Shown here one piece after another: positions 23,615 to 32,611 of a stretch of 64,000 bases of DNA (positions are counted from its first letter, which is position 1; each line of letters begins with the position of its first letter). The stretch spans positions 1-64,000 of the forward strand of contig NZ_JAIERS010000007.1 of assembly GCF_019746665.1 (NCBI RefSeq). The letters run 5' to 3'. Below the pieces are notes generated by a model. The model had not been told where the DNA came from. It ran no database searches and worked only from the letters and a program-made list of their open reading frames with translations. The stretch is from Sphingomonas sp. (GTDB taxonomy: Bacteria > Pseudomonadota > Alphaproteobacteria > Sphingomonadales > Sphingomonadaceae). The position numbers were made by a program, and so were the translations under genes.

Positions 23615-24793
23615 ATGTTCCTGAACTTTCTCGACGCGCTCCGCAGTGCCGGCATCCCGGCGAGCATGAAGGAGCATCTGACGCTGCTCGAAGCGCTGCA
23701 GCACGAGGTTATCGAGCGCCGGCCGGAGGATTTCTATTACCTCTCGCGCTCGGTCTATGTGAAGGACGAGGGCCTGCTCGATCGCTTCGACCAGGTGTTC
23801 GCCAAGGTATTCAAGGGCATCGAAACCAGTTTCGCGAGTGCCCAGGCCGAAATCCCCGCCGAATGGCTGAAGGCGGTGGCCGAACGCTATCTCTCTCCCG
23901 AGGAGATGGAGCAGATCAAGTCGCTCGGCTCGTGGGACGAGATCATGGAGACGCTGAAGCAGCGCCTCGCCGAACAGCAGGGCCGGCACGAGGGCGGCAA
24001 CAAATGGGTCGGCACGCGCGGCACCAGCCCCTATGGCAATTCGGGCTATAATCCCGAAGGCGTGCGGATCGGCGGCGAGAGCAAGGAAAAGCGCGCGATC
24101 AAGGTGTGGGACCAGCGCGAGTTCCGCAATCTGGACAACACGCGCGAGCTGGGCACGCGCAACATCAAGATCGCGCTGCGCCGCCTGCGCCGCTTCGCCC
24201 GCGAAGGCGCCGCCGACGAGCTCGATCTCGACGCGACGATCGAGGGCACCGCGCGCCAGGGCTGGCTCGATATCCAGATGCGCCCGGAACGCCACAATGC
24301 GGTGAAATTGCTGCTGTTCCTCGACGTCGGCGGCTCGATGGACCCGTGGGTGAAGCTGTGCGAGGAGCTGTTCTCCGCCGCCACCGCCGAATTCAAGAAC
24401 ATGGAATTCTATTACTTCCACAATTGCCCCTATGAAGGGGTGTGGAAGGACAATCGCCGCCGCTTCGCCGAGCGCACCCCCACCTGGGACGTGCTCCACA
24501 AATTCGGCCATGATTATAAATTGGTGTTCGTCGGCGACGCGTCGATGAGCCCCTATGAGATCACTCATCCCGGCGGCTCGGTCGAGCATTTCAACGAGGA
24601 AGCCGGCGCGGTGTGGCTGCAGCGGCTGACCAACACCTATCCGGCGGCGGTTTGGCTGAACCCCATCCCCCAGGAGCAATGGGGCTATTCGCAGTCGATC
24701 CGCATCGTGCGCGAGCTGATGAACGACCGCATGTACCCGCTCACCCTCGCCGGGCTCGACGAGGCGATGCGCGAGTTGACGCGGAAGCGGTGA
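23615..24793 (+). CDS. CoxE-like VWA-domain protein
   Basis: About 392 residues. The N-terminal helical part (MFLNFLDALRSAGIPASMKE) is typical of CoxE-like VWA proteins that partner MoxR ATPases. The VWA domain begins around LLLFLDVGGSMDPW; the MIDAS motif is D-x-G-x-S rather than D-x-S-x-S, as is common in this subfamily. ATG 23615 matches the usual N-terminus, but the same frame is open from ATG 23327, which overlaps the upstream stop; that 96-residue extension is Ala/Pro-rich and unlike the family. The stop overlaps the next gene (GTGA). The likely ATPase partner is the MoxR gene at 19841. Confidence 0.88.
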   Translation: MFLNFLDALRSAGIPASMKEHLTLLEALQHEVIERRPEDFYYLSRSVYVKDEGLLDRFDQVFAKVFKGIETSFASAQAEIPAEWLKAVAERYLSPEEMEQIKSLGSWDEIMETLKQRLAEQQGRHEGGNKWVGTRGTSPYGNSGYNPEGVRIGGESKEKRAIKVWDQREFRNLDNTRELGTRNIKIALRRLRRFAREGAADELDLDATIEGTARQGWLDIQMRPERHNAVKLLLFLDVGGSMDPWVKLCEELFSAATAEFKNMEFYYFHNCPYEGVWKDNRRRFAERTPTWDVLHKFGHDYKLVFVGDASMSPYEITHPGGSVEHFNEEAGAVWLQRLTNTYPAAVWLNPIPQEQWGYSQSIRIVRELMNDRMYPLTLAGLDEAMRELTRKR

Positions 24794-25518
24794 AGCCGTT
24801 CGCCCGCCTGGCGACCATGCTCGGGCGCGCGCGGCGGCGTTGGTTCGGGCGCACCTTGGTGGTCGATCCCCGCCCCATCGCGAGCGAGGCTCCCTATACC
24901 TTTTACCTTCCCAGCGAAAACGAGCTGCTCGCCATCGGCCCCGGGGACTTGGTTAAAGTGACGATTCAAAGCGTGCCGCCGAGCCCCGAATGGGGCGCCG
25001 AACGGCTGTGGTTCACCGTGCTGACCGCCGAGGGCGAGCGGCTTCGGGCGATGCTCGACAACCAGCCCTACGACATACCGCAGCTAGCTCTCGGACAGAT
25101 CATGGACCTTCCCCGCGGCGCGGTGATCGACATCATCTGGCAGGAAGGCCGGGCCGTGGCGCCGCCCTCCGCGCCCGCGCGGCGCGAATATTGGGATCGC
25201 TGCTTCGTCGATGATTGCGTGCTCGCGGGCCGCAGTCCCGTCGATTATCTGTACCGTGAAGTGCCCGACATGGATGAACCGGATGACCGCGATCCGGACA
25301 GCGGCTGGCGCTTGCGCGGCACGGACGACGCCATCGCCGACGACAAGCAGCACGACCTGCCGCCGCACTATGTCGCGCTCGGCGCGGTGCTCAATCGCGA
25401 CGATAGCTGGCTTCACCTGATCGACGCGCCGATCGGCAGCACCTTCATCCGGAACGCGGCGGGCGGGTTTGATGCCGCGTGCGATCCCGATCTGACCGAC
25501 CCGCCGGCGCGACAATAG
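24790..25518 (+). CDS. DUF2314/DUF2185 (Imm33)-like protein
   Basis: A 242-residue soluble protein starting at GTG 24790, which overlaps the VWA stop (GTGA). The centre (GDLVKVTIQSVPP ... AERLWFTVLTAEG ... LDNQPYDIPQL) resembles DUF2314, and the C-terminal part (HYVALGAVLNRDDSWLHLID) resembles the DUF2185/Imm33 family known from polymorphic-toxin immunity proteins. Both assignments are from pattern memory. No toxin gene is adjacent, so an immunity role is unsupported here; translational coupling instead ties it to the VWA protein. Confidence 0.7.
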   Translation: MKPFARLATMLGRARRRWFGRTLVVDPRPIASEAPYTFYLPSENELLAIGPGDLVKVTIQSVPPSPEWGAERLWFTVLTAEGERLRAMLDNQPYDIPQLALGQIMDLPRGAVIDIIWQEGRAVAPPSAPARREYWDRCFVDDCVLAGRSPVDYLYREVPDMDEPDDRDPDSGWRLRGTDDAIADDKQHDLPPHYVALGAVLNRDDSWLHLIDAPIGSTFIRNAAGGFDAACDPDLTDPPARQ

Positions 25519-25556
25519 CGCCGGCGACCGTACCCGATCGCGCGACCCAGCCCGCG

Positions 25557-26390
25557 CTATTCGTGGCCCTTGCTGATGCGCCGCGCGATCCGGGCGCGTT
25601 CCTGGACGCCGCTTTCGGCGCCCTCGCGCGCGTACAGAGCTTGCAAATACGCCATATCCGCGCTCGTAATCCCCGCCGGGTGCATCGGCGCGCTCTTGTC
25701 AAACAGGCTAAGGATCGTGTTGATCCCGCCGCCCGGCAGCGGTTCGCGCGTACGCGCCAGGCTACGCATCGCCGCATAATCCGCGATCTGGCGCAGCGTG
25801 AGCCCATAAGTCGCGGTGCGATCGAGCACCACGAACGAGCTGTCGATATATTGCCGCGTCGGCTCGCGCAGGATCGACGCCGATTTGACGATGAGGGTGC
25901 CGCCCGACACGAACGCGCCATCCTCGTTGCGCACCGAGGTCGCGCTCCAGGCGCGCACCGGCGGCCCCGGGCGGGCGAGCCGATCGACATCGGGGGTGTG
26001 CATCCCCGCCAGCCAGTCGGCATGGTCGCTGCGCACGCCACGCACGAACGCGGCACCGTCGATCGCGATGACGACCAGGATGTTGGCGGGACAATTGGGC
26101 TTGTCCGCGACCCGCAGCTTCAGCTGCCGTGCGATGTCCTTGATGCGGCGGGCGATATAGCCGCCATATTGTTCGGGCATCCCCGCCACCACCGGGCAGA
26201 TCGGATCGTGGAAGCGCGCGATCTGCAATTCGGCATATTGGGTGATCTGGCCGACATAGGTCTTCACCGCCTCGCGCGACAGGTCGCGCTGCGTCTCGAC
26301 AACGACGTCGGCCTGATCGGGCGGCGGCTGCTGCTGCTCAACGGGTGCCGCTTGTTGCACCATCAGCAGGGCGGCGAGGGCTGCCATCAT
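25557..26390 (-). CDS. Exported conserved hypothetical protein
   Basis: About 277 residues with a signal peptide (MAALAALLMVQQAAP). The mature part has two Cys (DPICPVVAG and KPNCPANI), probably disulfide-bonded, and the segment ANILVVIAIDGAAFVRG. Not assigned to a functional family; similar proteins are common and uncharacterised in sphingomonads. ATG 26390 or the adjacent 26387 is preferred; an in-frame ATG at 26432 would put Arg-rich residues before the signal peptide. The 3' end is convergent with the DUF2314-like gene. It lies 67 bp downstream of the NamZ-like gene and may share its transcript. Confidence 0.75.
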   Translation of the reverse strand: MMAALAALLMVQQAAPVEQQQPPPDQADVVVETQRDLSREAVKTYVGQITQYAELQIARFHDPICPVVAGMPEQYGGYIARRIKDIARQLKLRVADKPNCPANILVVIAIDGAAFVRGVRSDHADWLAGMHTPDVDRLARPGPPVRAWSATSVRNEDGAFVSGGTLIVKSASILREPTRQYIDSSFVVLDRTATYGLTLRQIADYAAMRSLARTREPLPGGGINTILSLFDKSAPMHPAGITSADMAYLQALYAREGAESGVQERARIARRISKGHE

Positions 26391-26457
26391 CGGCACATAC
26401 CTTCTGTTTCTACAGCGGCGCCCCGGATGCAAGGAGTGGCGCGGGCAAGCCCGTGCG

Positions 26458-27654
26458 TCAATACAACAAATGAGCCGCCCGCGCCTCGGCCCAGGCGGTT
26501 TCGTCGCGCGCGGCGATCATGTCCAGATCGCCCGGCGCGGCACCGGCATCGTCCACCCAGTTACGCAATTCCGGCCCGCCATTGATCACGTCGATCGCCA
26601 GCTTGCCGAACTCATATTCATAAGGAAAATCGCGCCACAGCGGATAGTCGGGGTAAAGCTGGCGGATCGCCTTGAAGGCCAGCGCCTGCAAGCGCCACGG
26701 ACGGAAACGGCCATGGTCGTAGAAATGGCTTTCGGCGTGGATATGCACGCCGTTGCACAGCGTCTTGGCATGCTTGTGGAAGGTCGGCTCGAACCAGATT
26801 TCGCGCAAGGCACAGCCGGCGAGCCAATCGGGCGCGAGGCGGCGCATCTCGGCGATCACGTCGCGCGCGACGATATCGGGCGCGCCGAACAGTTCGAGCG
26901 GGCGGGTCGTCCCCCGCCCTTCGCTGAGCGTCGTCCCTTCGAGCATCACCGAACCCGGATAGGCGCGCGCCATGTTGAGATTGGGTGCGTTGGGGCTGGG
27001 GTTGATCCACACCCGCTCGACGGGCCAGCCGAAGCCGGGCGCATCGCTGGGCGCCCAGCCCTCCATCGCGATCACCCGGTAATCGACGTCGAGCTTGAAG
27101 TGATCGACGAACCAGTGGCCCAGCTCGCCCAGCGTCAGCCCGTGGCGCATCGGCATCGGCCCCGCGCCGACGAAGCTCTCCCAGCCGGGTTGAAGCGTCA
27201 GCCCCTCGATTGGGCGCCCCGCGGGGTTGGGGCGATCGAGCACCCACACGCTCTTGCCGTGCGCGGCGGCGGCCTCCAGCACATAGAGCAAGGTGGTGAC
27301 ATAGGTGTAGATGCGGCAGCCCAGATCCTGCAGATCGACCAGCATCACGTCGAAGGTGCCCATCGATTGCCCGGTCGGGCGGCGGACCTCGCCGTACAGG
27401 CTGAACACCGGAATACCGTACACCGGATCGGTGAAATCGGGCGATTCCATCATATTGTCTTGCAGATCGCCGCGCACGCCGTGCTGGGGGCCGAACATCG
27501 CGCTCACCTTCACGCCCGCTTCGATCAGCGCGTCGAGGCTGTGGGTCAGGTCGGCGGTGAGCGAGGCGGGATGGGCGAGCAACGCCACGCGCTTGCCCGC
27601 GAGCGGCGCGCGCAGCTCAGGCTCGGCGAGCAGGCGGTCGATACCGAATTTCAT
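26458..27654 (-). CDS. NamZ-like exo-beta-N-acetylmuramidase (DUF1343 family)
   Basis: A 398-residue member of DUF1343, the family of the Bacteroidetes/Bacillus enzyme NamZ that removes MurNAc from the non-reducing end of wall fragments. Characteristic blocks: GKRVALLAHPASL, MFGPQHGVRGDLQDNM, VMLVDLQDLGCRIYTYV and VLDRPNPAGR. I see no clear signal peptide, so the protein may act on recycled fragments in the cytoplasm, which would fit with the AmpG-like permease elsewhere in the window; that link is inference. ATG 27654 follows the upstream stop by 3 bp (TGAgccATG), so it is coupled to the DOMON-like gene. Confidence 0.88.
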   Translation of the reverse strand: MKFGIDRLLAEPELRAPLAGKRVALLAHPASLTADLTHSLDALIEAGVKVSAMFGPQHGVRGDLQDNMMESPDFTDPVYGIPVFSLYGEVRRPTGQSMGTFDVMLVDLQDLGCRIYTYVTTLLYVLEAAAAHGKSVWVLDRPNPAGRPIEGLTLQPGWESFVGAGPMPMRHGLTLGELGHWFVDHFKLDVDYRVIAMEGWAPSDAPGFGWPVERVWINPSPNAPNLNMARAYPGSVMLEGTTLSEGRGTTRPLELFGAPDIVARDVIAEMRRLAPDWLAGCALREIWFEPTFHKHAKTLCNGVHIHAESHFYDHGRFRPWRLQALAFKAIRQLYPDYPLWRDFPYEYEFGKLAIDVINGGPELRNWVDDAGAAPGDLDMIAARDETAWAEARAAHLLY

Positions 27655-27657
27655 GGC

Positions 27658-28188
27658 TCAACCGCCTGCCGGAAGGCTCAGGCGAAAGCAATCGGGGTGA
27701 TGAAAGTCCGGGTTCCCGTCCGGATGCGCGAGCGCGAAATAGGCGCGCGCGCCATCCGCGAGTTCGATCACGGCGGACAGGTTCAGCCGCCAGTCGGCAC
27801 GCGGCGGCAGATCGGCGAGGCGCACGCCGGCGATCAGCGTCGGCGGCCAGGCGGCGGCGCAGATCGGCCCGGGCACCGACGCCCCGCGCGCCATCCCCGC
27901 GCGATAGCCGGTGAAGCGATACGCCGCCCAACGGCCGGAGGGGGCGAGGTTGAGCTCGACATAGCCGGGGAGACCCGGCGCGGTGACGAACGCCTCGAAA
28001 CAGGTGTGGCGCCACAGGCCGTCGCTGAAGCCGGGGGTCTGCTCGGCAGGCCAGACGATCGCGCTCGGGTCGCCGATGGGGCGGTACGACAGAGCGAGCC
28101 GATCGTCGCGGCGGCGCACCGAGACCGCGACATCGTGGATCGCGGCGCTCGGGTTGCTCGGATGCGGGTGCAAGGTCAGCATCGTCAT
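27658..28188 (-). CDS. DOMON-like domain protein
   Basis: A 176-residue protein with a single DOMON-like beta domain, recognised by FSDGLWRHTCFEAFV, VELNLAPSGRWAAYRF and YFALAHPDGNPDFHHPDCF. The family is common in alphaproteobacteria next to DUF1343 genes. DOMON folds bind haem or sugars, but the ligand here is not known. No signal peptide is evident. ATG 28188 is chosen; an ATG two codons later (28182) is equally possible. It precedes and is closely coupled to the NamZ-like gene. Confidence 0.82.
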   Translation of the reverse strand: MTMLTLHPHPSNPSAAIHDVAVSVRRRDDRLALSYRPIGDPSAIVWPAEQTPGFSDGLWRHTCFEAFVTAPGLPGYVELNLAPSGRWAAYRFTGYRAGMARGASVPGPICAAAWPPTLIAGVRLADLPPRADWRLNLSAVIELADGARAYFALAHPDGNPDFHHPDCFRLSLPAGG

Positions 28189-28276
28189 GGCAGGATCATC
28201 AGACTGACGCGCCCGGCGCGCTTCGGCAAGCCCCGCTGGTAATCAGGCCCCGGCCTCGCTACATCGCGCGGCGTTC

Positions 28277-29608
28277 ATGGCCACCACGCTCCCCTCCTCG
28301 CCCAAGATCGGCATGGTTTCGCTCGGCTGCCCGAAGAACCTGGTCGATAGCGAGCGCATCCTCACCAAGCTGCGCTCGGAGGGATATGGCCTGTCCGCCG
28401 ATTATGCCGGCGCCGATGTCGTCCTAGTCAACACCTGCGGCTTCCTCGACAGCGCGAAGGAAGAAAGCCTGGAGGCGATCGGCGAGGCGATCGCGGAGAA
28501 TGGCCGGGTGATCGTGACGGGCTGCATGGGCGAGGAAGCCGAACGCATCCGCGCGCGCTTTCCGCAGGTGCTCGCGGTGACCGGCGCGCATCAATATGAG
28601 CAGGTGGTGGCGGCGGTGCACGAAGCCGCACCGCATACCCCCTCCCCCTATCTCGATCTGGTGCCCGAGGCGGGGCTGAAGCTCACGCCGCGCCACTACA
28701 GCTATCTGAAGATCAGCGAGGGCTGCAATCACCGCTGTGCCTTCTGCATCATCCCGCAGCTGCGCGGCGACCTCGTCAGCCGGCGGCCCGATGCGATCCT
28801 GCGCGAGGCCGAGAGACTGGTCGAGGCCGGCACGCGCGAATTGCTGGTGATCAGCCAGGATACCTCGGCTTACGGCGTCGATATCGGCTATCAGCCGCGC
28901 CTTTGGCGGGGTGAGGAAGTGCGCGCGCACATCACCGATCTGGCGCGCGCGCTGGGGTCGATCGGCGCCTGGGTGCGGCTGCACTATGTCTATCCCTATC
29001 CGCATGTCGATCAGCTGATCCCGCTGATGGCCGACGGGCTGATCACGCCGTATCTCGACATCCCTTTCCAGCACGCCAGCCCCAAGGTGCTGCGCGCGAT
29101 GCGCCGCCCGGCGAACGAGGCGAAAGTGCTCGAGCGGTTGCGCGCCTGGCGGTCAATCTGCCCCGATCTCGCGATCCGATCGACCTTCGTCGTCGGCTTT
29201 CCGGGCGAGACCGAGGAGGATTTCGCCTATCTGCTCGAATGGCTGGAGGAAGCGAAGCTCGACCGCGTCGGCGCGTTCCGCTTCGAGCCGGTCGCCGGAG
29301 CGGCGGCGAACGCGTTGCCCGATCCGGTGCCGGAGGCGGTGAAGGAAGAACGCTACGCCCGGCTGATGGACCTCACCGCGCGGCTCTCGGCGGAAAAGCT
29401 CGCGGCCAAGGTGGGGCGCGAGATCAAGGTAATCATCGACGCGGTCGATCCCGAAAGCGGCGGCGCGACCGGGCGCGGCGAGGCGGACGCGCCCGAGATC
29501 GACGGCGAAGTCCATCTGCGCGACGCGGGCCATCTGGCGCCGGGCGAGATCGTGCGCGTGCGCGTGGAAGAGGCCGATGCGCACGACCTGTTCGGGGTGC
29601 CGGTTTAG
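28277..29608 (+). CDS. rimO: Ribosomal protein S12 methylthiotransferase
   Basis: A radical SAM enzyme that methylthiolates the conserved Asp of ribosomal protein S12. 443 residues: an N-terminal UPF0004 domain with Cys in [27 protein letters not shown] and VTGCMG (auxiliary [4Fe-4S] cluster), the radical SAM motif [15 protein letters not shown], and a C-terminal TRAM domain ([14 protein letters not shown]). The [10 protein letters not shown] signature separates RimO from MiaB. ATG 28277. No adjacent partner on the same strand upstream; a REP-like hairpin follows. Confidence 0.97.
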   Translation: MATTLPSSPKIGMVSLGCPKNLVDSERILTKLRSEGYGLSADYAGADVVLVNTCGFLDSAKEESLEAIGEAIAENGRVIVTGCMGEEAERIRARFPQVLAVTGAHQYEQVVAAVHEAAPHTPSPYLDLVPEAGLKLTPRHYSYLKISEGCNHRCAFCIIPQLRGDLVSRRPDAILREAERLVEAGTRELLVISQDTSAYGVDIGYQPRLWRGEEVRAHITDLARALGSIGAWVRLHYVYPYPHVDQLIPLMADGLITPYLDIPFQHASPKVLRAMRRPANEAKVLERLRAWRSICPDLAIRSTFVVGFPGETEEDFAYLLEWLEEAKLDRVGAFRFEPVAGAAANALPDPVPEAVKEERYARLMDLTARLSAEKLAAKVGREIKVIIDAVDPESGGATGRGEADAPEIDGEVHLRDAGHLAPGEIVRVRVEEADAHDLFGVPV

Positions 29609-29637
29609 GCTTCGAACCACCGCGCCACGCCACCCCT

Positions 29638-29737
29638 CTTCCCCGGCGACGGCCGGGGCCCAGCATCGGGCGCTCGCCAGAGGAAGCGCGACGCTGGCAC
29701 GGCCGGCGCAGCTGGCCCCGGCCTGCGCCGGGGAAGG
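29638..29737. repeat. REP-like inverted repeat, copy A
   Basis: A 100-bp element bounded by cttccccggcgacggccggg (left, 29638 on) and the complementary ...ccggcctgcgccggggaagg (right, to 29737). Each arm can also fold on itself (ccccggc...gccgggg). The same arrangement recurs at 43385-43484 and 43621-43720. It lies between rimO and the serine hydrolase gene, both rightward. Confidence 0.9.
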
Positions 29738-29816
29738 ATGGAAGGTTGCCGCGCCTCAAGGTTTGACACCGGCGCCATCCTCGGCTTCCCTGCGCTTCTA
29801 ACCGCCGGGACATGCC

Positions 29817-31214
29817 ATGATCCGCTATCTCCTCCCCCTCGTCCTGATCGCCGCCCCCGCCGCCGCGCAGGAGCTGAGCCCCGCCGAAACCTCCAAGATC
29901 GACGCCGCCGTCGCCGAGAGTTTGCAGGCGACCGGCGTGCCTTCCGCGTCGGTGGCGGTGGTGCGCGGGGGCAGACTGGTGTTCGCCAAGGCCTATGGCC
30001 AGCAAGCGCCCGGCTGGACCAGCGCCCGCGCGGACGCCCCCTATCAGATCGCCTCGGTCTCCAAGCAGTTCACCGCCGCCGCGCTGCTGCTGCTCCAGCG
30101 CGACGGCAAGCTGAGCATGGACGACAAGGTGAGCAAATATTTCCCCGATATCTCGGGCGCGGACCGCATCACCGTCCGCCAGCTGCTCAGCCATACCTCC
30201 GGGCTGCAGGATTATTGGCCGCAGGATTACAGCTTCGCCGCGATGGAAAAGCCCACCACCCCGCAGGCGATCGTCGATCGCTGGGGGAAGAAGCCGCTCG
30301 ATTTCGATCCCGGCACGCAGTGGCAATATTCGAACACCGGATATGTGGTCGCGGGGATGATCGCGGAAAAAGTGGGCGGCGCGCCGCTGTTCGATCAGCT
30401 CCAGCGCCGCGTGTTCAAGCCGCTCGGCATCACCGCTTATGATCAGGACAAGGCGGTGGGCGGCAAGTTCCCCGCCGGCTATCACCGCTTCGCGCTGGGG
30501 CCGGTGCGGATCGCGACGCCCGCGGCCTATGGCTGGCTGTTCGCGGCGGGCGAGCTCGCCATGTCGCCCAGCGACCTCGCCAAATGGAACATGGCCCGGA
30601 TCGACCGCACCCTGCTCACCCCCGCCGAATGGGCCGAGCAGGAAAATGTGGTGAAGCTCACCAACGGCGGCGACACGCGCTATGGCCTTGGCGTGTTCGT
30701 GCTCGACGCCGATCCGGCGAGCGGGCGCCGCCGCTCGATCGAGCATAGCGGCGAAGCGGTCGGCTTCCTCACGCAGAATATCGTGCTGCCCGATGAAAAG
30801 GTGGCGATCACCGTCGCGGTGAATGCCGATTTCGGCGATGCGCAAGGCACGATCGCGCGCAAGATCGCCGACACCATCCTGCCGCCCCGCCCCGAGCCCG
30901 AGGCCGCGAAAACGGCGCAGGCACGGGCGCTGTTCACCGCGATGCGCGCCGGAACGCTCGACGCCAAGCTGATGACCGAGAATTGGAATTATTTCTTCAC
31001 GCCGCAGGTCGCCGGCGATTATCGCCAGTCATTGAGCAGCCTTGGCGAGCCGAGCAGCTTTGAAAGCATCGGCCCCGCCCGGCTGCGTGGCGGCTTCGTC
31101 AACCGCAATTACCGCATCACCTACCCCAATGGGCAAAAGCTGGTGGCGGTGACCTATGCCGAACCGGGCGACGCCGGGCGCTATGAGCAATTCCTGATCT
31201 TCCCCGCGCAATGA
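29817..31214 (+). CDS. Exported serine hydrolase of the beta-lactamase / penicillin-binding family
   Basis: 465 residues with a signal peptide (YLLPLVLIAAPAAAQ). The class C/beta-lactamase-like catalytic set is visible: S-x-x-K in ASVSKQFTAA and the Y-x-N in WQYSNTGYVV; the third motif is probably the HSGE in SIEHSGEAVGF. A C-terminal domain of about 120 residues (from about TAMRAGTLDAKLM) is of the kind seen in esterase/peptidase members. The protein is likelier a D-aminopeptidase- or esterase-like enzyme than a resistance determinant. ATG 29817. The stop overlaps the start of the aminopeptidase gene (ATGA), so the two are coupled. Confidence 0.88.
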   Translation: MIRYLLPLVLIAAPAAAQELSPAETSKIDAAVAESLQATGVPSASVAVVRGGRLVFAKAYGQQAPGWTSARADAPYQIASVSKQFTAAALLLLQRDGKLSMDDKVSKYFPDISGADRITVRQLLSHTSGLQDYWPQDYSFAAMEKPTTPQAIVDRWGKKPLDFDPGTQWQYSNTGYVVAGMIAEKVGGAPLFDQLQRRVFKPLGITAYDQDKAVGGKFPAGYHRFALGPVRIATPAAYGWLFAAGELAMSPSDLAKWNMARIDRTLLTPAEWAEQENVVKLTNGGDTRYGLGVFVLDADPASGRRRSIEHSGEAVGFLTQNIVLPDEKVAITVAVNADFGDAQGTIARKIADTILPPRPEPEAAKTAQARALFTAMRAGTLDAKLMTENWNYFFTPQVAGDYRQSLSSLGEPSSFESIGPARLRGGFVNRNYRITYPNGQKLVAVTYAEPGDAGRYEQFLIFPAQ

Positions 31215-32593
31215 CCGATTTCGCCGCCCTGCTCCAACCCGATCGTGGCCAGCCGGCGCGGACGATCGAGGTCGTCCGTCCCGAGGATTATGGCGCCTGG
31301 CTCGCCGGCCAGCCGCCGCGCACCCGTGCGCTGCTCGCCGCCGCGCAGGTGACGGGCAAGGCAGGCAACCGCGCGATCCTGCCGGGGGATGACCCCGAGC
31401 AATGGTCGGCGCTGCTGGTGTGCGACGAGCCCGAAAGCTCGCCGTGGCGGATCGCCAGCCAAAGCGAGATCCTGCCCGAAGGCGCTTATCGCCTGAAGAG
31501 CGGGCCGCTGGGCGCCGCCGGGCTCGGCTGGCTGCTCGGCCAGCATCGGTTCGAGCGCTACAAGAAGGCCGATGCGCAGGGGCCGCGCGTGCTGCTGACG
31601 GGCGAGCCGGCGCGGATCGAGGAGACGGTGCGCCTCGCCGCCGCCGTCGCCAAGGTGCGCGATCTCGTCAATCTGGGCGCGAGCGATCTCGGCCCGGCCG
31701 AGCTGGAGGACGAAGCCGAAGCGCTGGCGGCGCGGCATGGCGCGACGCTCACCGTCACGCGCGGCGACGCGCTCGCCCAAGGCTATCCGATGATCCACGC
31801 GGTCGGCGCCGCCGCCACGCGTGAACGCGCGCCCCGGCTGATCGAGCTGGAATGGGGGGCGGCCGATGCGCCGCGCGTCGCGATCATCGGCAAGGGGGTG
31901 TGCTTCGACAGCGGCGGGCTCGATCTGAAGCCCTCCAGCGCCATGCGGCTGATGAAGAAGGACATGGGCGGCGCCGCCCACGCGCTCGCCCTCGCCGAGC
32001 TGGTGATGGCGGCGGGGCTGAAGCTGCGGCTGCATTTGCTGGTGCCGGCGGTGGAGAACGCGGTCTCGAGCGCCGCCTTCCGCCCCGGCGACGTGCTGCG
32101 CACCCGCGCCGGGCTGACAGTGGAGAACACCAATACCGACGCCGAAGGCCGGCTGATCCTGGGCGACGCGCTCACCAAGGCGGGCGAGGCCAAGCCGGCG
32201 CTGATCCTCGATTTCGCGACGCTCACCGGGGCGGCGCGGGTGGCGCTCGGCCCCGATCTCCCCGCCACCTTCGCCAATGACGAAACGCTCGCCGCCGCTC
32301 TGCTCGCCGCCGGCGAGGCGGTGCATGATCCGCTGTGGCGGCTGCCACTGTGGCGCGGCTATGACGAGATGCTGAAGTCCGACATCGCCGACATGGTGAA
32401 CGCGCCCGATGGCGGGTTCGCGGGCTCGATCACCGCCGCGCTGTTCCTGCAGCGCTTCGTGCCCGCGGGCACGCCCTGGGCGCATCTCGACACCTTCGCC
32501 TGGCGCCCGACGCCCAAGCCCGCACGTCCCAAGGGCGGCGAGGCGCTTGGCCTGCGCGCCGCCTGGGAAGTGCTGAAAGCGCGGTTCGGCTGA
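31211..32593 (+). CDS. M17 leucyl aminopeptidase family protein
   Basis: A 460-residue cytosolic dimetal aminopeptidase. The metal/catalytic blocks are GKGVCFDSGGLDLKPSSAMR, KKDMGGAAHALALAE and the family signature NTDAEGRLILGD (positions about 32133-32168). The N-terminal domain is more divergent than PepA and the overall type is PepB-like. It removes N-terminal residues from short peptides. ATG 31211 overlaps the stop of the serine hydrolase, suggesting a joint role in peptide degradation (inference). Confidence 0.93.
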   Translation: MTDFAALLQPDRGQPARTIEVVRPEDYGAWLAGQPPRTRALLAAAQVTGKAGNRAILPGDDPEQWSALLVCDEPESSPWRIASQSEILPEGAYRLKSGPLGAAGLGWLLGQHRFERYKKADAQGPRVLLTGEPARIEETVRLAAAVAKVRDLVNLGASDLGPAELEDEAEALAARHGATLTVTRGDALAQGYPMIHAVGAAATRERAPRLIELEWGAADAPRVAIIGKGVCFDSGGLDLKPSSAMRLMKKDMGGAAHALALAELVMAAGLKLRLHLLVPAVENAVSSAAFRPGDVLRTRAGLTVENTNTDAEGRLILGDALTKAGEAKPALILDFATLTGAARVALGPDLPATFANDETLAAALLAAGEAVHDPLWRLPLWRGYDEMLKSDIADMVNAPDGGFAGSITAALFLQRFVPAGTPWAHLDTFAWRPTPKPARPKGGEALGLRAAWEVLKARFG

Positions 32594-32611
32594 CCTCGCG
32601 CGGGCGGGTGG

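Noticed and set aside
29817..31214. Class C beta-lactamase regulated through the AmpG-like permease
   Set aside because: The serine hydrolase has an extra C-terminal domain and weak third motif, is 26 kb from the permease and has no ampR nearby; resistance is not supported.
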